From JBMONI01 sp049324575 (GTDB taxonomy: Bacteria; Omnitrophota; Omnitrophia; Omnitrophales; Aquincolibacteriaceae): a stretch of 64,000 bases of DNA. Where the stretch lies: positions 97,964 to 161,963 of the forward strand of contig JBMONI010000004.1 in the NCBI GenBank assembly GCA_049324575.1. Reading direction: 5' to 3'. Made by a program: the position numbers and the translations under genes. The number at the start of each line of letters is the position of its first letter. Position 1 is the stretch's first letter. Below, piece by piece: positions 34,129-43,235 of the stretch. The notes below the pieces were generated by a model. That model saw only the letters and a list, made by a program, of their open reading frames with translations. It was not told the DNA's origin and ran no database searches.

Positions 34129-35250
34129 TTATTTTTTTCTTCGATAAAAAGGGAGCGCGACCGCGGCCGCATCGCAGCGCTGCTCCCTGACATAGATCTC
34201 GAACGAACTTCCGGGCTTGGCGAATTCCATTTCGACCAGCGCCATCCCGATCGGCTTTTTGAAAGTAGGCGAAAAACTTCCGCTCGTAACCGTCCCGATC
34301 GTTCTTCCGGCATGTTCGATACGGCATCCTTCGCGCGGAATCCCTCGCCCCTGGACTTCCCATCCGATCAGCGTTCGGGACAGCTTTTGCGCTGCCGCAT
34401 AGGCTACAGCCTGCCGCCCCCAAAAGGATTTCTTCTGGAGATCGACCGCCCAGCCAATGCCGGATTCGCTCGGCGTTGTATGATCGTTGAGCTCATGCCC
34501 GTAAAGAGGCATTCCCGCCTCGAGGCGCAAGGTATCGCGAGCACCGAATCCCACCGGCATGAGACCGGCTCCCGTGCCATGCTGGAGGAAAGATCCCCAA
34601 AGCGTTTCCGCTCGATCCACATCGGCCAGCACCTCGAATCCATCTTCCCCCGTGTAGCCGGTCCGGGCGATCAGCCCATCCTCGGTGGGAAGAAAGCGGT
34701 AATAGCGAACCGTACCCAACTCGACTGCAAGCGCCTTTTCGACAATCCCCCGGGCCTCAGGCCCCTGGACCGAAAGCAGGCATTTGCGGCCGCCCAGGTT
34801 TTCGAACCGAACGTTCCCTTCTTTGCCCAGATAACCGCTTTCTCGGATCCGGTCGCGGAACCAAGCCTCATCCTTCTCCGTATTGCCGGCGTTCACAATG
34901 AGCCAGCACTCTTGGCCCGGAAAACGGTACAGGATCACATCATCCACAACCCCGCCTTCGGCGTTCAAAAGAGGCATATAGAGGGCCCGGCCCGCTTCAA
35001 GGTCGAGGACCCTGCGGGGCAAAAGGGTATCGAGAAAATCGATCACCCGATCCCCCGTCAGCCGGAAGATCCCCATATGGGAGATGTCGAAAAGTCCTGC
35101 TCGCTCCCGGACACAAAGATGCTCGGCGACGATCCCGGAATAATAGAGAGGGACTTCCCAGCCGCCGAAGCTCCCGAAGCGGGCCCCGGCCTGCTGGTGT
35201 TTCTCATGCAGTGGAAGTTTGTGGACCAAACCTGTATCCATGGAAGACAT
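34129..35250 (-). CDS. gcvT: Aminomethyltransferase (T protein)
   Basis: 373-residue folate-dependent T protein that takes the aminomethyl group from GcvH, releasing ammonia and methylene-tetrahydrofolate. DISHMG, GGVVDDVILYR, RTGYTGEDGFEV and the late TSGSFSPTFKKPIGMA are family signatures. First gene of the operon gcvT-gcvH-gcvPA-gcvPB-octanoyltransferase. The 5' leader is only about 30 nt, so there is no room for a glycine riboswitch. M1 has AAGG 4 nt upstream; M4 is an alternative. Confidence 0.95.
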   Translation of the reverse strand: MSSMDTGLVHKLPLHEKHQQAGARFGSFGGWEVPLYYSGIVAEHLCVRERAGLFDISHMGIFRLTGDRVIDFLDTLLPRRVLDLEAGRALYMPLLNAEGGVVDDVILYRFPGQECWLIVNAGNTEKDEAWFRDRIRESGYLGKEGNVRFENLGGRKCLLSVQGPEARGIVEKALAVELGTVRYYRFLPTEDGLIARTGYTGEDGFEVLADVDRAETLWGSFLQHGTGAGLMPVGFGARDTLRLEAGMPLYGHELNDHTTPSESGIGWAVDLQKKSFWGRQAVAYAAAQKLSRTLIGWEVQGRGIPREGCRIEHAGRTIGTVTSGSFSPTFKKPIGMALVEMEFAKPGSSFEIYVREQRCDAAAVALPFYRRKK

Positions 35251-35288
35251 TAAGCCTTGCGTCTTTCTCGAAATAAAATGAACGTGAC

Positions 35289-35316
35289 ATTATAATTCCA
35301 TAGACCGAAAATGCAA
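35289..35316 (-). promoter_or_regulatory. Promoter of the gcv operon
   Basis: TTGCAT (35316-35311), 16-nt spacer, TATAAT (35294-35289) on the minus strand. Transcription would start near 35282, about 32 nt before gcvT. The spacing and the perfect -10 make this one of the best promoter matches in the window. Confidence 0.6.
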
Positions 35317-35338
35317 TGTAAAACAAAAACACCCGTTA

Positions 35339-35344
35339 TATAAT
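35339..35344 (+). promoter_or_regulatory. -10 box directly upstream of a plus-strand ATG
   Basis: A perfect TATAAT ends 6 nt before ATG 35351 of the divergent gene, and no purine-rich ribosome site intervenes. Transcription would start at or next to the A of ATG, i.e. a leaderless mRNA. The -35 region is not convincing. Confidence 0.5.
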
Positions 35345-35350
35345 GCCCTC

Positions 35351-35749
35351 ATGGAACCCGACACCGGCAGTATCCGGCTTCTGCAGTTCATGATCTGCGA
35401 AAAATTCGAGCCCCTCAAAAACGACGGCTACCGAGTCGAAGGAGTCCGAAGCAATCTGCATGTTCCTTCCTTCCCCGCCGTCTTATCGGATTATTACCTT
35501 GTCACTTGCTGGCGCAAAGACGAGCGGTTCCACAAAGAAGTGATCGAATACGCGGTCGATGGCGGGCCCCCTCTCAAAACCCCTCCGATGGATATTGAAC
35601 CGGTCCGCGATCATGTGATCTTCCGTTGGCACAAACACCGGTTCCCGGAAAATCTTCGGATCGAAAAACCCTGCACCCTTTGGATCCGCGTCGCACTGGA
35701 TTGGAATGTCTGTCTCGAAAGCTATCTTCTGATCGAGCAAAACGTTTAA
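35351..35749 (+). CDS. DUF6941-like hypothetical protein
   Basis: 132-residue cytoplasmic protein, one of the few plus-strand genes. The pattern MICEKFEPLKNDGYRVEGV followed by FPAVLSDYYLV resembles the DUF6941 family of small beta-rich proteins; I am only moderately sure. No membrane segment or signal peptide. It stands alone, divergent from gcvT and tail-to-tail with ftsA (12-nt gap). Start ATG 35351 has no Shine-Dalgarno but a TATAAT just upstream. Function unknown. Confidence 0.65.
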   Translation: MEPDTGSIRLLQFMICEKFEPLKNDGYRVEGVRSNLHVPSFPAVLSDYYLVTCWRKDERFHKEVIEYAVDGGPPLKTPPMDIEPVRDHVIFRWHKHRFPENLRIEKPCTLWIRVALDWNVCLESYLLIEQNV

Positions 35750-35761
35750 CCGAACGGCGGG

Positions 35762-37009
35762 TCAAAAATAATTGGCGATAAGGTTTTTGGCCCCGGCGAC
35801 GATCTTTTCGGCCAAATTCCTCGAGCGGGTCAATTTCAAGCGGTCTTCTTCCTTGTAAGCGAGCCAACAGAACATCCCGAGGAGAGGCGCATAGAGCGGC
35901 GCGTGGATCATCTCAGGGGGCGCGTCCACACGACGGATCTGCCCTGCGATATTCTCATCGGGGAATCTCTTCTGGATGAATTCGAGAAAACCATCGAAGG
36001 TGTTCGCCTCTCCGCACCAAACATAACGGGGATGGTAGACCCTTTCTTCTTTGGAAAAACGATCGACCGCCTCTCCCATTCTCTCGAGCCAAACGCCCGC
36101 GAACTCCTGAAGCTTCCCGATGAATTCCGCGCGACGGATCGGACATTTTTCCTCCTGTCCGCGCACGATCAAAGGGATCAGCTCATCGCCGAATTTTTCG
36201 GGGAGATTGAAGGAAGCATATTCTTCGATCACCTTCCCAGCGTCTTCCTCGCTGATCTGCCATTCCGCGGAAACTTTCTCGATCAGATCCTGAAGCCCGA
36301 GCGGCAGGGACAGCGTTTTGATCAGCTCGCCTTTTTGCCAAAGCGCGCAGGAAGTCGCATTCCGGCCCACATCGATTAAGGCCACCCCGTCTTTTTTCTC
36401 CTTTTCGGAGAGGACCGCTTCCGAAACCGTGAGCACTCGCGGAAAAAAACCGAATACGCGAAGTTCCGCCAGCTCGAACGCCTTGGCGATGTTCCGGAAT
36501 TCTTCGAACGGCATGGTAAAGATCTTCAGGGAAACACCGAGGCGCTGGGCCTCAAGACCGATCGGGTCCTGGATCCCGTCCAGATCGTTGACCAAGAACG
36601 ATACCGGGATCCATTGCAGGATCGCCTCCGAAAGCGGAAGGTTCGCCACGCTCTTCGTCTGCTCCATGACACTTTTAACGTCGTGCGGCGCGATCGTTTT
36701 TGTAAAGCCTTTATAATAATGCGCGCTCGAATAGGAAAAGGTTTTAATCTTCCCGCTTCCAAGAACCCCATAGACCCCTTCCGGCTCTATCCAACGTCTC
36801 CCTTTCCGGGTCACCGCCTCTTTGAGGGCCTCCAAAAGGGCCTCCAGCGAATCGGAAGCGGCTTCCAGATGTGTGACCAGCCCTTTGGAAAAACCGGCTG
36901 GCCGCTGAATCGCCACGGCCGTTTCGATATGGGGCTCTTCCCCAAGAAATCCTAACATCGCGACGATCTCCTGGGCCCCGACGTAGATCACGACGGTATT
37001 GTCTTTCAT
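35762..37009 (-). CDS. ftsA: Cell division protein FtsA (divergent)
   Basis: 415-residue actin-like ATPase that tethers FtsZ to the membrane. Position after ftsQ at the end of the division cluster, an ALIDVGRNATSCAL phosphate-loop region (about 215-228) and a C-terminal amphipathic helix ending AGAKNLIANYF fit FtsA. Overall it is divergent and also resembles PilM; context decides for FtsA. ATGA overlap with ftsQ. The normal next gene, ftsZ, is absent: the next gene is on the opposite strand. Confidence 0.75.
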   Translation of the reverse strand: MKDNTVVIYVGAQEIVAMLGFLGEEPHIETAVAIQRPAGFSKGLVTHLEAASDSLEALLEALKEAVTRKGRRWIEPEGVYGVLGSGKIKTFSYSSAHYYKGFTKTIAPHDVKSVMEQTKSVANLPLSEAILQWIPVSFLVNDLDGIQDPIGLEAQRLGVSLKIFTMPFEEFRNIAKAFELAELRVFGFFPRVLTVSEAVLSEKEKKDGVALIDVGRNATSCALWQKGELIKTLSLPLGLQDLIEKVSAEWQISEEDAGKVIEEYASFNLPEKFGDELIPLIVRGQEEKCPIRRAEFIGKLQEFAGVWLERMGEAVDRFSKEERVYHPRYVWCGEANTFDGFLEFIQKRFPDENIAGQIRRVDAPPEMIHAPLYAPLLGMFCWLAYKEEDRLKLTRSRNLAEKIVAGAKNLIANYF

Positions 37010-37830
37010 TCTGCGTCCTTTTTCTTGACGATCACTTCGTCGAATTCGAGATTGATGTATTCGATTCCCTCGTGGTCCGGCCCGTGGAGGATCGGGAGCG
37101 CATTGACAAGCGTTTGTATCTTCTCACTGGGAAATCTCCCCATGCGGACCTCAGGACCCTCCTCATAATGAAAGGCCAACCCGCCAAAGGAATCAAGCGT
37201 AAAACCCTCGATCCTCTCCTCCCGCAAAACGGGATGCCGCCGGAACTCGTTCAAAAACTGGACGGCCCCGGAAAACCCGCGCACATCGATCTTTTTCCCG
37301 GCACGAAGTTTCCCCACCTTCTCTTGCAGGATCTCGATAGCCATCAGGCGGAGATCGTCCGGAAGAGCGCCTCCGAGCACCACGGCATCATCGGACAAAC
37401 TGTAATAAGCCCCGGACTCCTCCGAGCGGACCCGGAAAACGGGAACGCGTTTTTCAATGACGATCTTCAATGTCGATGGGAAATCCCGGTAAACCCCCGC
37501 GGATTTGATCAGCGGATCGGCCTGCAATTCCTCGGCGATCGCCGGCAATTTCAGCAGAAAAAGGCTTTTCCCTAGATATTTCGAAGAAAGACGTCCGTAG
37601 ACATCATCCCCCAAGGCGCCGGCCGGCTGAATAAGGATCTTCTGAACGCTCAGCCGTCCGTCCTGCTTGAGGATATTCCAAAGCCCGAAAAGACCCGCCG
37701 CTAAGATCCCCAGCGCAAGAAGCACCGGAAGCATGCGCCAGAGGGCACCAAGGAGCGCCTTAATGCCGTCAAACAAGCTGCGGAACCAATTCCCGCCGCC
37801 CTTGCCTTTTCTTTTTTTTCTTTTGCCCAT
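37006..37830 (-). CDS. ftsQ: Cell division protein FtsQ/DivIB
   Basis: 274-residue bitopic protein linking early and late divisome parts. A very basic N-terminus (KRKKRKGKGG), one membrane segment (about 33-52), a POTRA-like domain (about 60-130) with VYRDFPSTLKIVIEKR, and the FtsQ beta domain follow. ATG 37830 makes it overlap ddl by 62 nt; TTG 37776 would cut the overlap to 8 nt but remove the basic tail. Position between ddl and ftsA supports the call. Confidence 0.85.
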   Translation of the reverse strand: MGKRKKRKGKGGGNWFRSLFDGIKALLGALWRMLPVLLALGILAAGLFGLWNILKQDGRLSVQKILIQPAGALGDDVYGRLSSKYLGKSLFLLKLPAIAEELQADPLIKSAGVYRDFPSTLKIVIEKRVPVFRVRSEESGAYYSLSDDAVVLGGALPDDLRLMAIEILQEKVGKLRAGKKIDVRGFSGAVQFLNEFRRHPVLREERIEGFTLDSFGGLAFHYEEGPEVRMGRFPSEKIQTLVNALPILHGPDHEGIEYINLEFDEVIVKKKDAE

Positions 37831-38794
37831 ACCGCCCCGATTTTTTCGTTGTTCTCTTTAATGCCAATTCAAGAATCGCCGCGCAAAGCATTTCAAATCC
37901 GATCCCGGCCTCGCGCGCGGCCTTGGGAAGAAGACTGTGCTCGGTGAACCCCGGGATCGAATTCGCTTCCAGAACGAAAGGGTTCCCTTTGAGATCGGTC
38001 ATGATATCGACCCGGGAAAAATCGCGGAGCCCTAAGGCCTGAAAAGTCGCTACCGCGATCTTCTGCATCCGCCGCGCCCACCGGCCGGGGATCGGTGCCG
38101 GGACAAGATACTCGGTCATGCCGCTCGTGTATTTAGCCTGATAATCGTAAAAAGCGTTCTTGGGCCGTAGCTCAATCACCGGAAGCGGTCGTCCGCCCAG
38201 GATCCCTACCGTAAATTCACGTCCCGAGATCTTTTCTTCGGCGATGAGATCGCCGTATTGGCGGATCTGTTTTTCAATCGCTTCCTTTTCTACTTCCGCA
38301 TCTGCAACAGCCATTACTCCGATACTGGATCCATTCGCTCGCGGCTTGAGAAAAAGCGGGCCCTGCAAGCTACGGAGCGCCTTTGTTCCCCTCCTCCGGT
38401 CCAACAAAACATAGTTCGGAGTGGGGATCCCCTTTTGGCTCAAAATCGCTTTGGCCAGTTTTTTATCAAAGGCCGCCCGACTGGCCACGGGCCCCGATCC
38501 CGTATAGCAAATCCCAAGCCGTTCCAGTTCCCGCTGCACGCCCCCGTCTTCACCATAACCCCCATGCAAAGCGATGAAGACAAGACCTATCCCTTTTTTC
38601 TTCAGCGCCCGTAGTGGAGTCTGGGCGGGGTCGAATTTATGGACCGGGAGACCCAAAGCCCGCAAACCGCGATAGACCGCAAGCCCCGATTTGATCGAAA
38701 TCCTGCGTTCGGAGGAGCGGCCTCCGTATAATACCGCGATCTTGATTTTTTTAAGTGAATTTAACTTCGGTTTCCAGCAAAATCTTTTCGGCAT
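37769..38794 (-). CDS. ddl: D-alanine--D-alanine ligase
   Basis: 341-residue ATP-grasp ligase making D-Ala-D-Ala for peptidoglycan. VLYGGRSSERRISIKSG at the front, ANGSSIGVM in the ATP site and EANSIPGFTEHSLLPKAA at the end are diagnostic. The first 15 residues lie inside the murB end (44-nt overlap); the core starts near residue 16. The last about 20 codons (Lys/Arg-rich, KKKKKRQGRR) overlap the start of ftsQ in another frame. Confidence 0.95.
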   Translation of the reverse strand: MPKRFCWKPKLNSLKKIKIAVLYGGRSSERRISIKSGLAVYRGLRALGLPVHKFDPAQTPLRALKKKGIGLVFIALHGGYGEDGGVQRELERLGICYTGSGPVASRAAFDKKLAKAILSQKGIPTPNYVLLDRRRGTKALRSLQGPLFLKPRANGSSIGVMAVADAEVEKEAIEKQIRQYGDLIAEEKISGREFTVGILGGRPLPVIELRPKNAFYDYQAKYTSGMTEYLVPAPIPGRWARRMQKIAVATFQALGLRDFSRVDIMTDLKGNPFVLEANSIPGFTEHSLLPKAAREAGIGFEMLCAAILELALKRTTKKSGRYGQKKKKKRQGRRELVPQLV

Positions 38795-39653
38795 AAAAAA
38801 CTTTATCCTGGATCGTCGTGATCAGCGTCTTAATGTCCGCGCAAGTGGCATGCCCCACATTCACAATATAATTCGCGTGTTTCTCCGAAACCATGGCGTC
38901 CCCGACCCGAAGCCCCTTCAACCCAGCCGCTTCGATGATCCGCCCCGCGCTTCGCCCTCCCGGAGGATTCTTAAAGATCGAGCCCGCACTCGGCCGTGAA
39001 AGATCCTGTTTTTTGTTCCGGTAGTCAAAATTCGCTTTGATCTCGCGGTCGATCTCGTCTTTTTTCCGCTTCCAAAGCCGCAGGACCGCTTTCAGCACGA
39101 TGCATGGCCCCAAGTCTGCCCGGCGATATCCAAAAGCGATCTCCTCCCGCTTCAGGGTCAGGCGCTCCCCCTGGGGATTCAGCACGGTCACCGCCTGGAT
39201 TAGATCGCCGATCTCGTTCTTTTGTCCGGGATGACGCGAAAAACCGGCGTTCATGATCACGGCCCCGCCGACCGTTCCGGGGATCCCCGAAAGGAACTCC
39301 GTTCCCCCGATCCCCTGGTCGCGGCAAAAAAGCGAAAGGCGGTGGAGAGTCACGCCGCTCGGTGCCGTCAACTCCCGAATTTCAGGATCCCACTGGATCT
39401 CTCCCTCCCCAAAACGGAGCATCGAGATCACCAGCCCCCGGTATCCCTCATCGTCGAATACCACGTTCGATCCCCGCCCCAGAACGAAGAACGAAAGTTC
39501 TTTTTTCTTCGCGAACTCCAATGCTTCGCACAATTCTTCCTCGGTACGGGGTTCCGCGAGGTAATCCGCCTCGCCGCCCACTTTCATCGTGCAATACGAG
39601 GAAAGTTTAACCCGCGACTGAATGAGCGCCTTTGATCCTGCTAACAAATTCAT
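38751..39653 (-). CDS. murB: UDP-N-acetylenolpyruvoylglucosamine reductase
   Basis: 300-residue FAD enzyme reducing UDP-enolpyruvyl-GlcNAc to UDP-MurNAc. FAD-binding FVLGRGSNVVFDDEGYRG and SGIPGTVGGAVIMNAG, and the Ser/Glu catalytic region RPSAGSIFKNPPGG are seen. I start at ATG 39653, which has GGAGAG 7 nt upstream; an ATG 16 codons earlier lies deeper in murC. Overlaps murC by 47 nt. Confidence 0.95.
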   Translation of the reverse strand: MNLLAGSKALIQSRVKLSSYCTMKVGGEADYLAEPRTEEELCEALEFAKKKELSFFVLGRGSNVVFDDEGYRGLVISMLRFGEGEIQWDPEIRELTAPSGVTLHRLSLFCRDQGIGGTEFLSGIPGTVGGAVIMNAGFSRHPGQKNEIGDLIQAVTVLNPQGERLTLKREEIAFGYRRADLGPCIVLKAVLRLWKRKKDEIDREIKANFDYRNKKQDLSRPSAGSIFKNPPGGRSAGRIIEAAGLKGLRVGDAMVSEKHANYIVNVGHATCADIKTLITTIQDKVFYAEKILLETEVKFT

Positions 39654-41013
39654 GAGCAATCTCTCCGATGTCCCCGGCTCCAACGAACGCAAGAACATCA
39701 TCTTGAAATTCTAACTCCTGCAACACCGCCAAAAGTTCGTTTTTTCTCAGGATACGGACATCGTTGCGGCCCCGCTCCGCCAGGGACCGCTCGATCAACC
39801 CGGCCCCCGAAGGATCACTGACCCGCTCTCCGGCCCCATAAACATCCATGAGCAGGATCCGGTCCGCCAGCTTAAGCGTCTCTGCGAATTCTTTGTAAAA
39901 ACGCTGTGTCCGTGAAAACCGATGCGGCTGGAAGACCACGGTTGTGTTTTTTCGCATTACTTTCATCGCCTCGAGGCTGTAGCGAAGCTCCGTCGGATGG
40001 TGGGCATAATCATCGATCACGACCAGGCGCTCGTCCTCCCACAAGACCTCCAGGCGCCTTTTGGCTCCACAAAATTCTTTAAGCGAAAGCGCGGCTTGCT
40101 CGGCCGGAATACCGAGTTGCATCAAAAGGGCCAGTGCCGCCGTCGCATTCAAGATGTTATGGATCCCGGGCACGGATAATTCAACATGCAGTGTTTGAAA
40201 GCCGGCCTCCAGAAGATCGAATTCGGAACCGTAGGGAAAAAGACGGATATTGGAGGCGGAAAAATCGGCCTCTTGGCTCAACCCGAAAGTGATCCTCGGA
40301 CGTCCCGATGCCGCCACCAACAGGTCCAAGCGGGCATCATCCTTGCAGCAGATGACCACCCCGGGATCGCTTAAGGTGCCAAGGAATTTCTTGAACGAGG
40401 CCGTAAGATCCTCATAAGTCGGATAATGATCGATATGTTCTTCTTCGAGGTTCGTGAGGATGACATAATGAGGGCGATAAAGCTCATGGGTGCGGTCGCT
40501 TTCATCCACTTCCGCGACCCAGGGTCCGCTCCCGCCCAATCGCATGTTCGTCCCCCAATTCCTAAGATCACCGCCGATCAAGCAAGTCGGATTTTTTTCA
40601 AGTCGGGAAAGCACGAAAGAGATCATCGAGGTCGTCGTTGTTTTCCCATGCGTCCCGGTCACCGCCACCGCCGTCTGGGCGCGGTTCAAGAGCGAGGAAA
40701 GAACTTCCGCCCGGTGGTGGATCGCAATCCCTTTTTCTCTGGCCTGACGGATCTCGACATGGTCGGCATGGATCGCCGATGAATAGACCACCAGGTCGAC
40801 ATCCTCGAAATGGGTTTCCTGCTGCCCGATGAAAACCTCGATCCCCTCGTTCTCAAGCTCCCGGGTCCGACGCGACGATTTGAGATCGGATCCGCTGACG
40901 CGGAAGCCGCAGCCTTTGAGGACACGCGCAAGGGAACTCATCCCGACGCCGCCGATCCCGACAAAGTAAATATGCCGACGGTCCTGAATGATATCAGGCG
41001 GTTTCATGATCAC
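39607..41013 (-). CDS. murC: UDP-N-acetylmuramate--L-alanine ligase
   Basis: 468-residue Mur ligase adding L-Ala to UDP-MurNAc. N-terminal YFVGIGGVGMSSLA binds UDP; the ATP loop is VTGTHGKTTTTSMI, and YAHHPTE is the family C-terminal signature. The GTG at 41013 overlaps the murG stop as GTGA, and ATG 41007 two codons on is an alternative. Confidence 0.96.
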   Translation of the reverse strand: MIMKPPDIIQDRRHIYFVGIGGVGMSSLARVLKGCGFRVSGSDLKSSRRTRELENEGIEVFIGQQETHFEDVDLVVYSSAIHADHVEIRQAREKGIAIHHRAEVLSSLLNRAQTAVAVTGTHGKTTTTSMISFVLSRLEKNPTCLIGGDLRNWGTNMRLGGSGPWVAEVDESDRTHELYRPHYVILTNLEEEHIDHYPTYEDLTASFKKFLGTLSDPGVVICCKDDARLDLLVAASGRPRITFGLSQEADFSASNIRLFPYGSEFDLLEAGFQTLHVELSVPGIHNILNATAALALLMQLGIPAEQAALSLKEFCGAKRRLEVLWEDERLVVIDDYAHHPTELRYSLEAMKVMRKNTTVVFQPHRFSRTQRFYKEFAETLKLADRILLMDVYGAGERVSDPSGAGLIERSLAERGRNDVRILRKNELLAVLQELEFQDDVLAFVGAGDIGEIAHEFVSRIKGAHSVAG

Positions 41014-42122
41014 AAGTCCATTCTCCCCATTACTCGATCGGCCAATCCGACAAGACGCTCAGCCGCATCCGGAACGTGAAAGGAAACAATCCTTCGGGAA
41101 AGGGATTCCCGGAGGTCCGGCTGGTCCCGCAAACGGCGGATCAAGGCCGTCATTTTATCACCGTTCATGTCTTTTTCGTCACAAAGAATCAGGGCATCCT
41201 TTTTCGAGAAAAACTCAGCATTCTTGCGCTGATGATCTTCCGCGTACGGATAAGGGATCACGACCGCCGGCGCTCCGAAAGCCGCGAGCTCGAAAAGCGT
41301 ACCGGCCCCCGCCCGGGTGATCACAAGGTCCGAGGCCTCAAAGCATTCTTCGATCCGTGAATGGAACGGGAACACCGACGCGGAGATCCCCAGATCCGCA
41401 TAGCCAGACCGGACCTTTTCATGATCCTCCCGGCCTGTAATATGAATAACGGCAAGATCGGCTCTTTCCCTAAGACTCAAAGTAGAAAAACCCTCGAGAA
41501 CCCAAGCGTTGATCTTCCCAGCCCCCTGTGACCCGCCGAGGACCATCAAACGGAAAGGCTTTCCAGTCCGTATTACCCGCGGGCCAGTCTCCCGCAGCGC
41601 TTGGCGAAGCGGAAATCCCGTTTGCACGGTTTGGGATGCTGGAAAATAGTCGCGGGTCCCTTCAAAAGAAACGGCGATCTTGGGTACGAAACGACTGCTC
41701 ATCCGGGTCGCTTTGCCCGGAATATAATTCTGTTCGTGGATCATCCGGGGAATCCGGAGCAAAAAAGCCGCGACAATCCCGGGGAATGCGATATAGCTCC
41801 CGAAACCTATCACCAAACGCGGCCGGCGTTTCAAAAAACAAGAAAGCATCCGGACGAAAGCCGCCATGAGCTGAAAAATGAAGACCCCTGATCGCCAATC
41901 CAGACGCCGGGGCATGGGAAAATCGTCGAGGAAAACGATCCGATCGAAGACTGCTGTTTCGCGCGCCGCAAGGAAATCGCGCGCTCTGGCTCCCGTAACT
42001 AGGGTCAAGGAGCCTCCCGAATGGGCCGCATGATACGCTTCCGCGAAGGCGATCGACGCAAAAAGATGCCCGCCTGTCGGGCCTGTCAATACAACGATAG
42101 GTTTCGATGTCCCGGGCTCCAT
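41010..42122 (-). CDS. murG: UDP-GlcNAc--lipid II transferase MurG
   Basis: 370-residue GT28 transferase that turns lipid I into lipid II at the inner face of the membrane. LTGPTGGHLFASIAFAEAY at the front, GGSQGAGKIN mid-protein, and ITRAGAGTLFELAAFGAP with PYPYAEDHQ at the UDP-GlcNAc site fit the family. The first glycine loop reads GPTGGH instead of the common GGTGGH. 18-nt gap after ftsW. Confidence 0.94.
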   Translation of the reverse strand: MEPGTSKPIVVLTGPTGGHLFASIAFAEAYHAAHSGGSLTLVTGARARDFLAARETAVFDRIVFLDDFPMPRRLDWRSGVFIFQLMAAFVRMLSCFLKRRPRLVIGFGSYIAFPGIVAAFLLRIPRMIHEQNYIPGKATRMSSRFVPKIAVSFEGTRDYFPASQTVQTGFPLRQALRETGPRVIRTGKPFRLMVLGGSQGAGKINAWVLEGFSTLSLRERADLAVIHITGREDHEKVRSGYADLGISASVFPFHSRIEECFEASDLVITRAGAGTLFELAAFGAPAVVIPYPYAEDHQRKNAEFFSKKDALILCDEKDMNGDKMTALIRRLRDQPDLRESLSRRIVSFHVPDAAERLVGLADRVMGRMDL

Positions 42123-42140
42123 AGATTCCAGGTCGCGGGC

Positions 42141-43235
42141 TCAGCCTCTGTTGGATTGCATATCGACGCCGAGAACGATCCCAACCGCCATTAAATTGAC
42201 AACGATCGAGGTCCCCCCATAGCCGATGAAAGGCAGCGGGAGTCCTTTCGTCGGTAAAAGCCCGGTCGCTACCATCATGTTAAGGATCGCCTGAAAAACA
42301 AAAAGGAACGTCACGGAAAGGATCAAGAGTTTATTAAAATTATCCGACGTCCGGCGCGCCATCATGATCCCGCAGATCAGGATCGTAACGAACATAGCCC
42401 AGACAAAGAAGATCCCGACAAAGCCGAGTTCCTCTCCCAGGATCGAAAAAACAAAATCATTATAGGCCGAAGGAAGATAGAACAATTTTTGCGTGCTCAA
42501 CCCGAGCCCCACGCCTTTCCAAGCGCCGAGCCCGAAGGCCAGCAACGATTGGATCATCTGGAACCCGCTCCCCTGAGGATCTTCCCAAGGGTTCAGATAG
42601 GCCGTGATCCGGCTCATGCGATAAGGAACTTTGATGACCAAAAAATAAAGGATAGGAACGAACATTCCGACCGCGATGAGCACATAACGAAGGTGCACCC
42701 CCACGAGGAAATAGAGCAATCCCGTCAGCAGCGCGAGGAACGCGCACGAACCCAGATCCGGCTGGAGCAGCGAAAGACAGCAAATGAGCCCAATCAACAA
42801 AAGTGGCGGAAAAAAAACCAGGATCTGTCCCCGCTGGATGACCTTGATCTTGCGCGACAGATAATCCGCAAGATAGATACAAACAGCGATCTTGGCGAAT
42901 TCAACGGGCTGAAAATTCACAGGCCCCAAATGGATCCAGCGTTTGGCTCCGCCGGCCTCGCGCCCGAGCCCCGGAACAAAAACCAGGAGCATCATGGCCA
43001 TCGAAATAAGAATGAGCGCCCGCGCATTTTTTTTCCAGAAAAAAGGAGGGATCGCAGCCGCCCCGTATAGAAAAAAAGTGCCCACCAAGGTAAAGATCGC
43101 TTGGCGGATCAAGAAGTAGAACGAGCTATCATAGATCTGATCTGCATAGACCGCGCTAGCGCTGTAGGTCATCACGATCCCGATCCCGACCAGGCTATAG
43201 ATGCAGGTAAAATAAAGCTGCGCTGCCCGGCTCAT
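42141..43235 (-). CDS. ftsW: Lipid II polymerase FtsW
   Basis: 364-residue SEDS-family glycosyltransferase with about ten membrane segments, septal partner of a class B PBP. GIGIVMTYSASAVYA, VEFAKIAVCIYLADYLSRK, and GLPLPFIGYGGTSIV near the end are diagnostic. I start at ATG 43235 (ATGA with the murD stop, GGAGG upstream). Its usual PBP partner ftsI is not in this cluster. Confidence 0.95.
   Translation of the reverse strand: MSRAAQLYFTCIYSLVGIGIVMTYSASAVYADQIYDSSFYFLIRQAIFTLVGTFFLYGAAAIPPFFWKKNARALILISMAMMLLVFVPGLGREAGGAKRWIHLGPVNFQPVEFAKIAVCIYLADYLSRKIKVIQRGQILVFFPPLLLIGLICCLSLLQPDLGSCAFLALLTGLLYFLVGVHLRYVLIAVGMFVPILYFLVIKVPYRMSRITAYLNPWEDPQGSGFQMIQSLLAFGLGAWKGVGLGLSTQKLFYLPSAYNDFVFSILGEELGFVGIFFVWAMFVTILICGIMMARRTSDNFNKLLILSVTFLFVFQAILNMMVATGLLPTKGLPLPFIGYGGTSIVVNLMAVGIVLGVDMQSNRG

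Noticed and set aside
33277..35253. 658-codon plus-strand frame across the gcv genes
   Set aside because: Antisense to gcvPA, gcvH and gcvT; composition only.
35251..35350. Glycine riboswitch upstream of gcvT
   Set aside because: Only about 30 nt separate the predicted transcription start from gcvT, too little for the aptamer.
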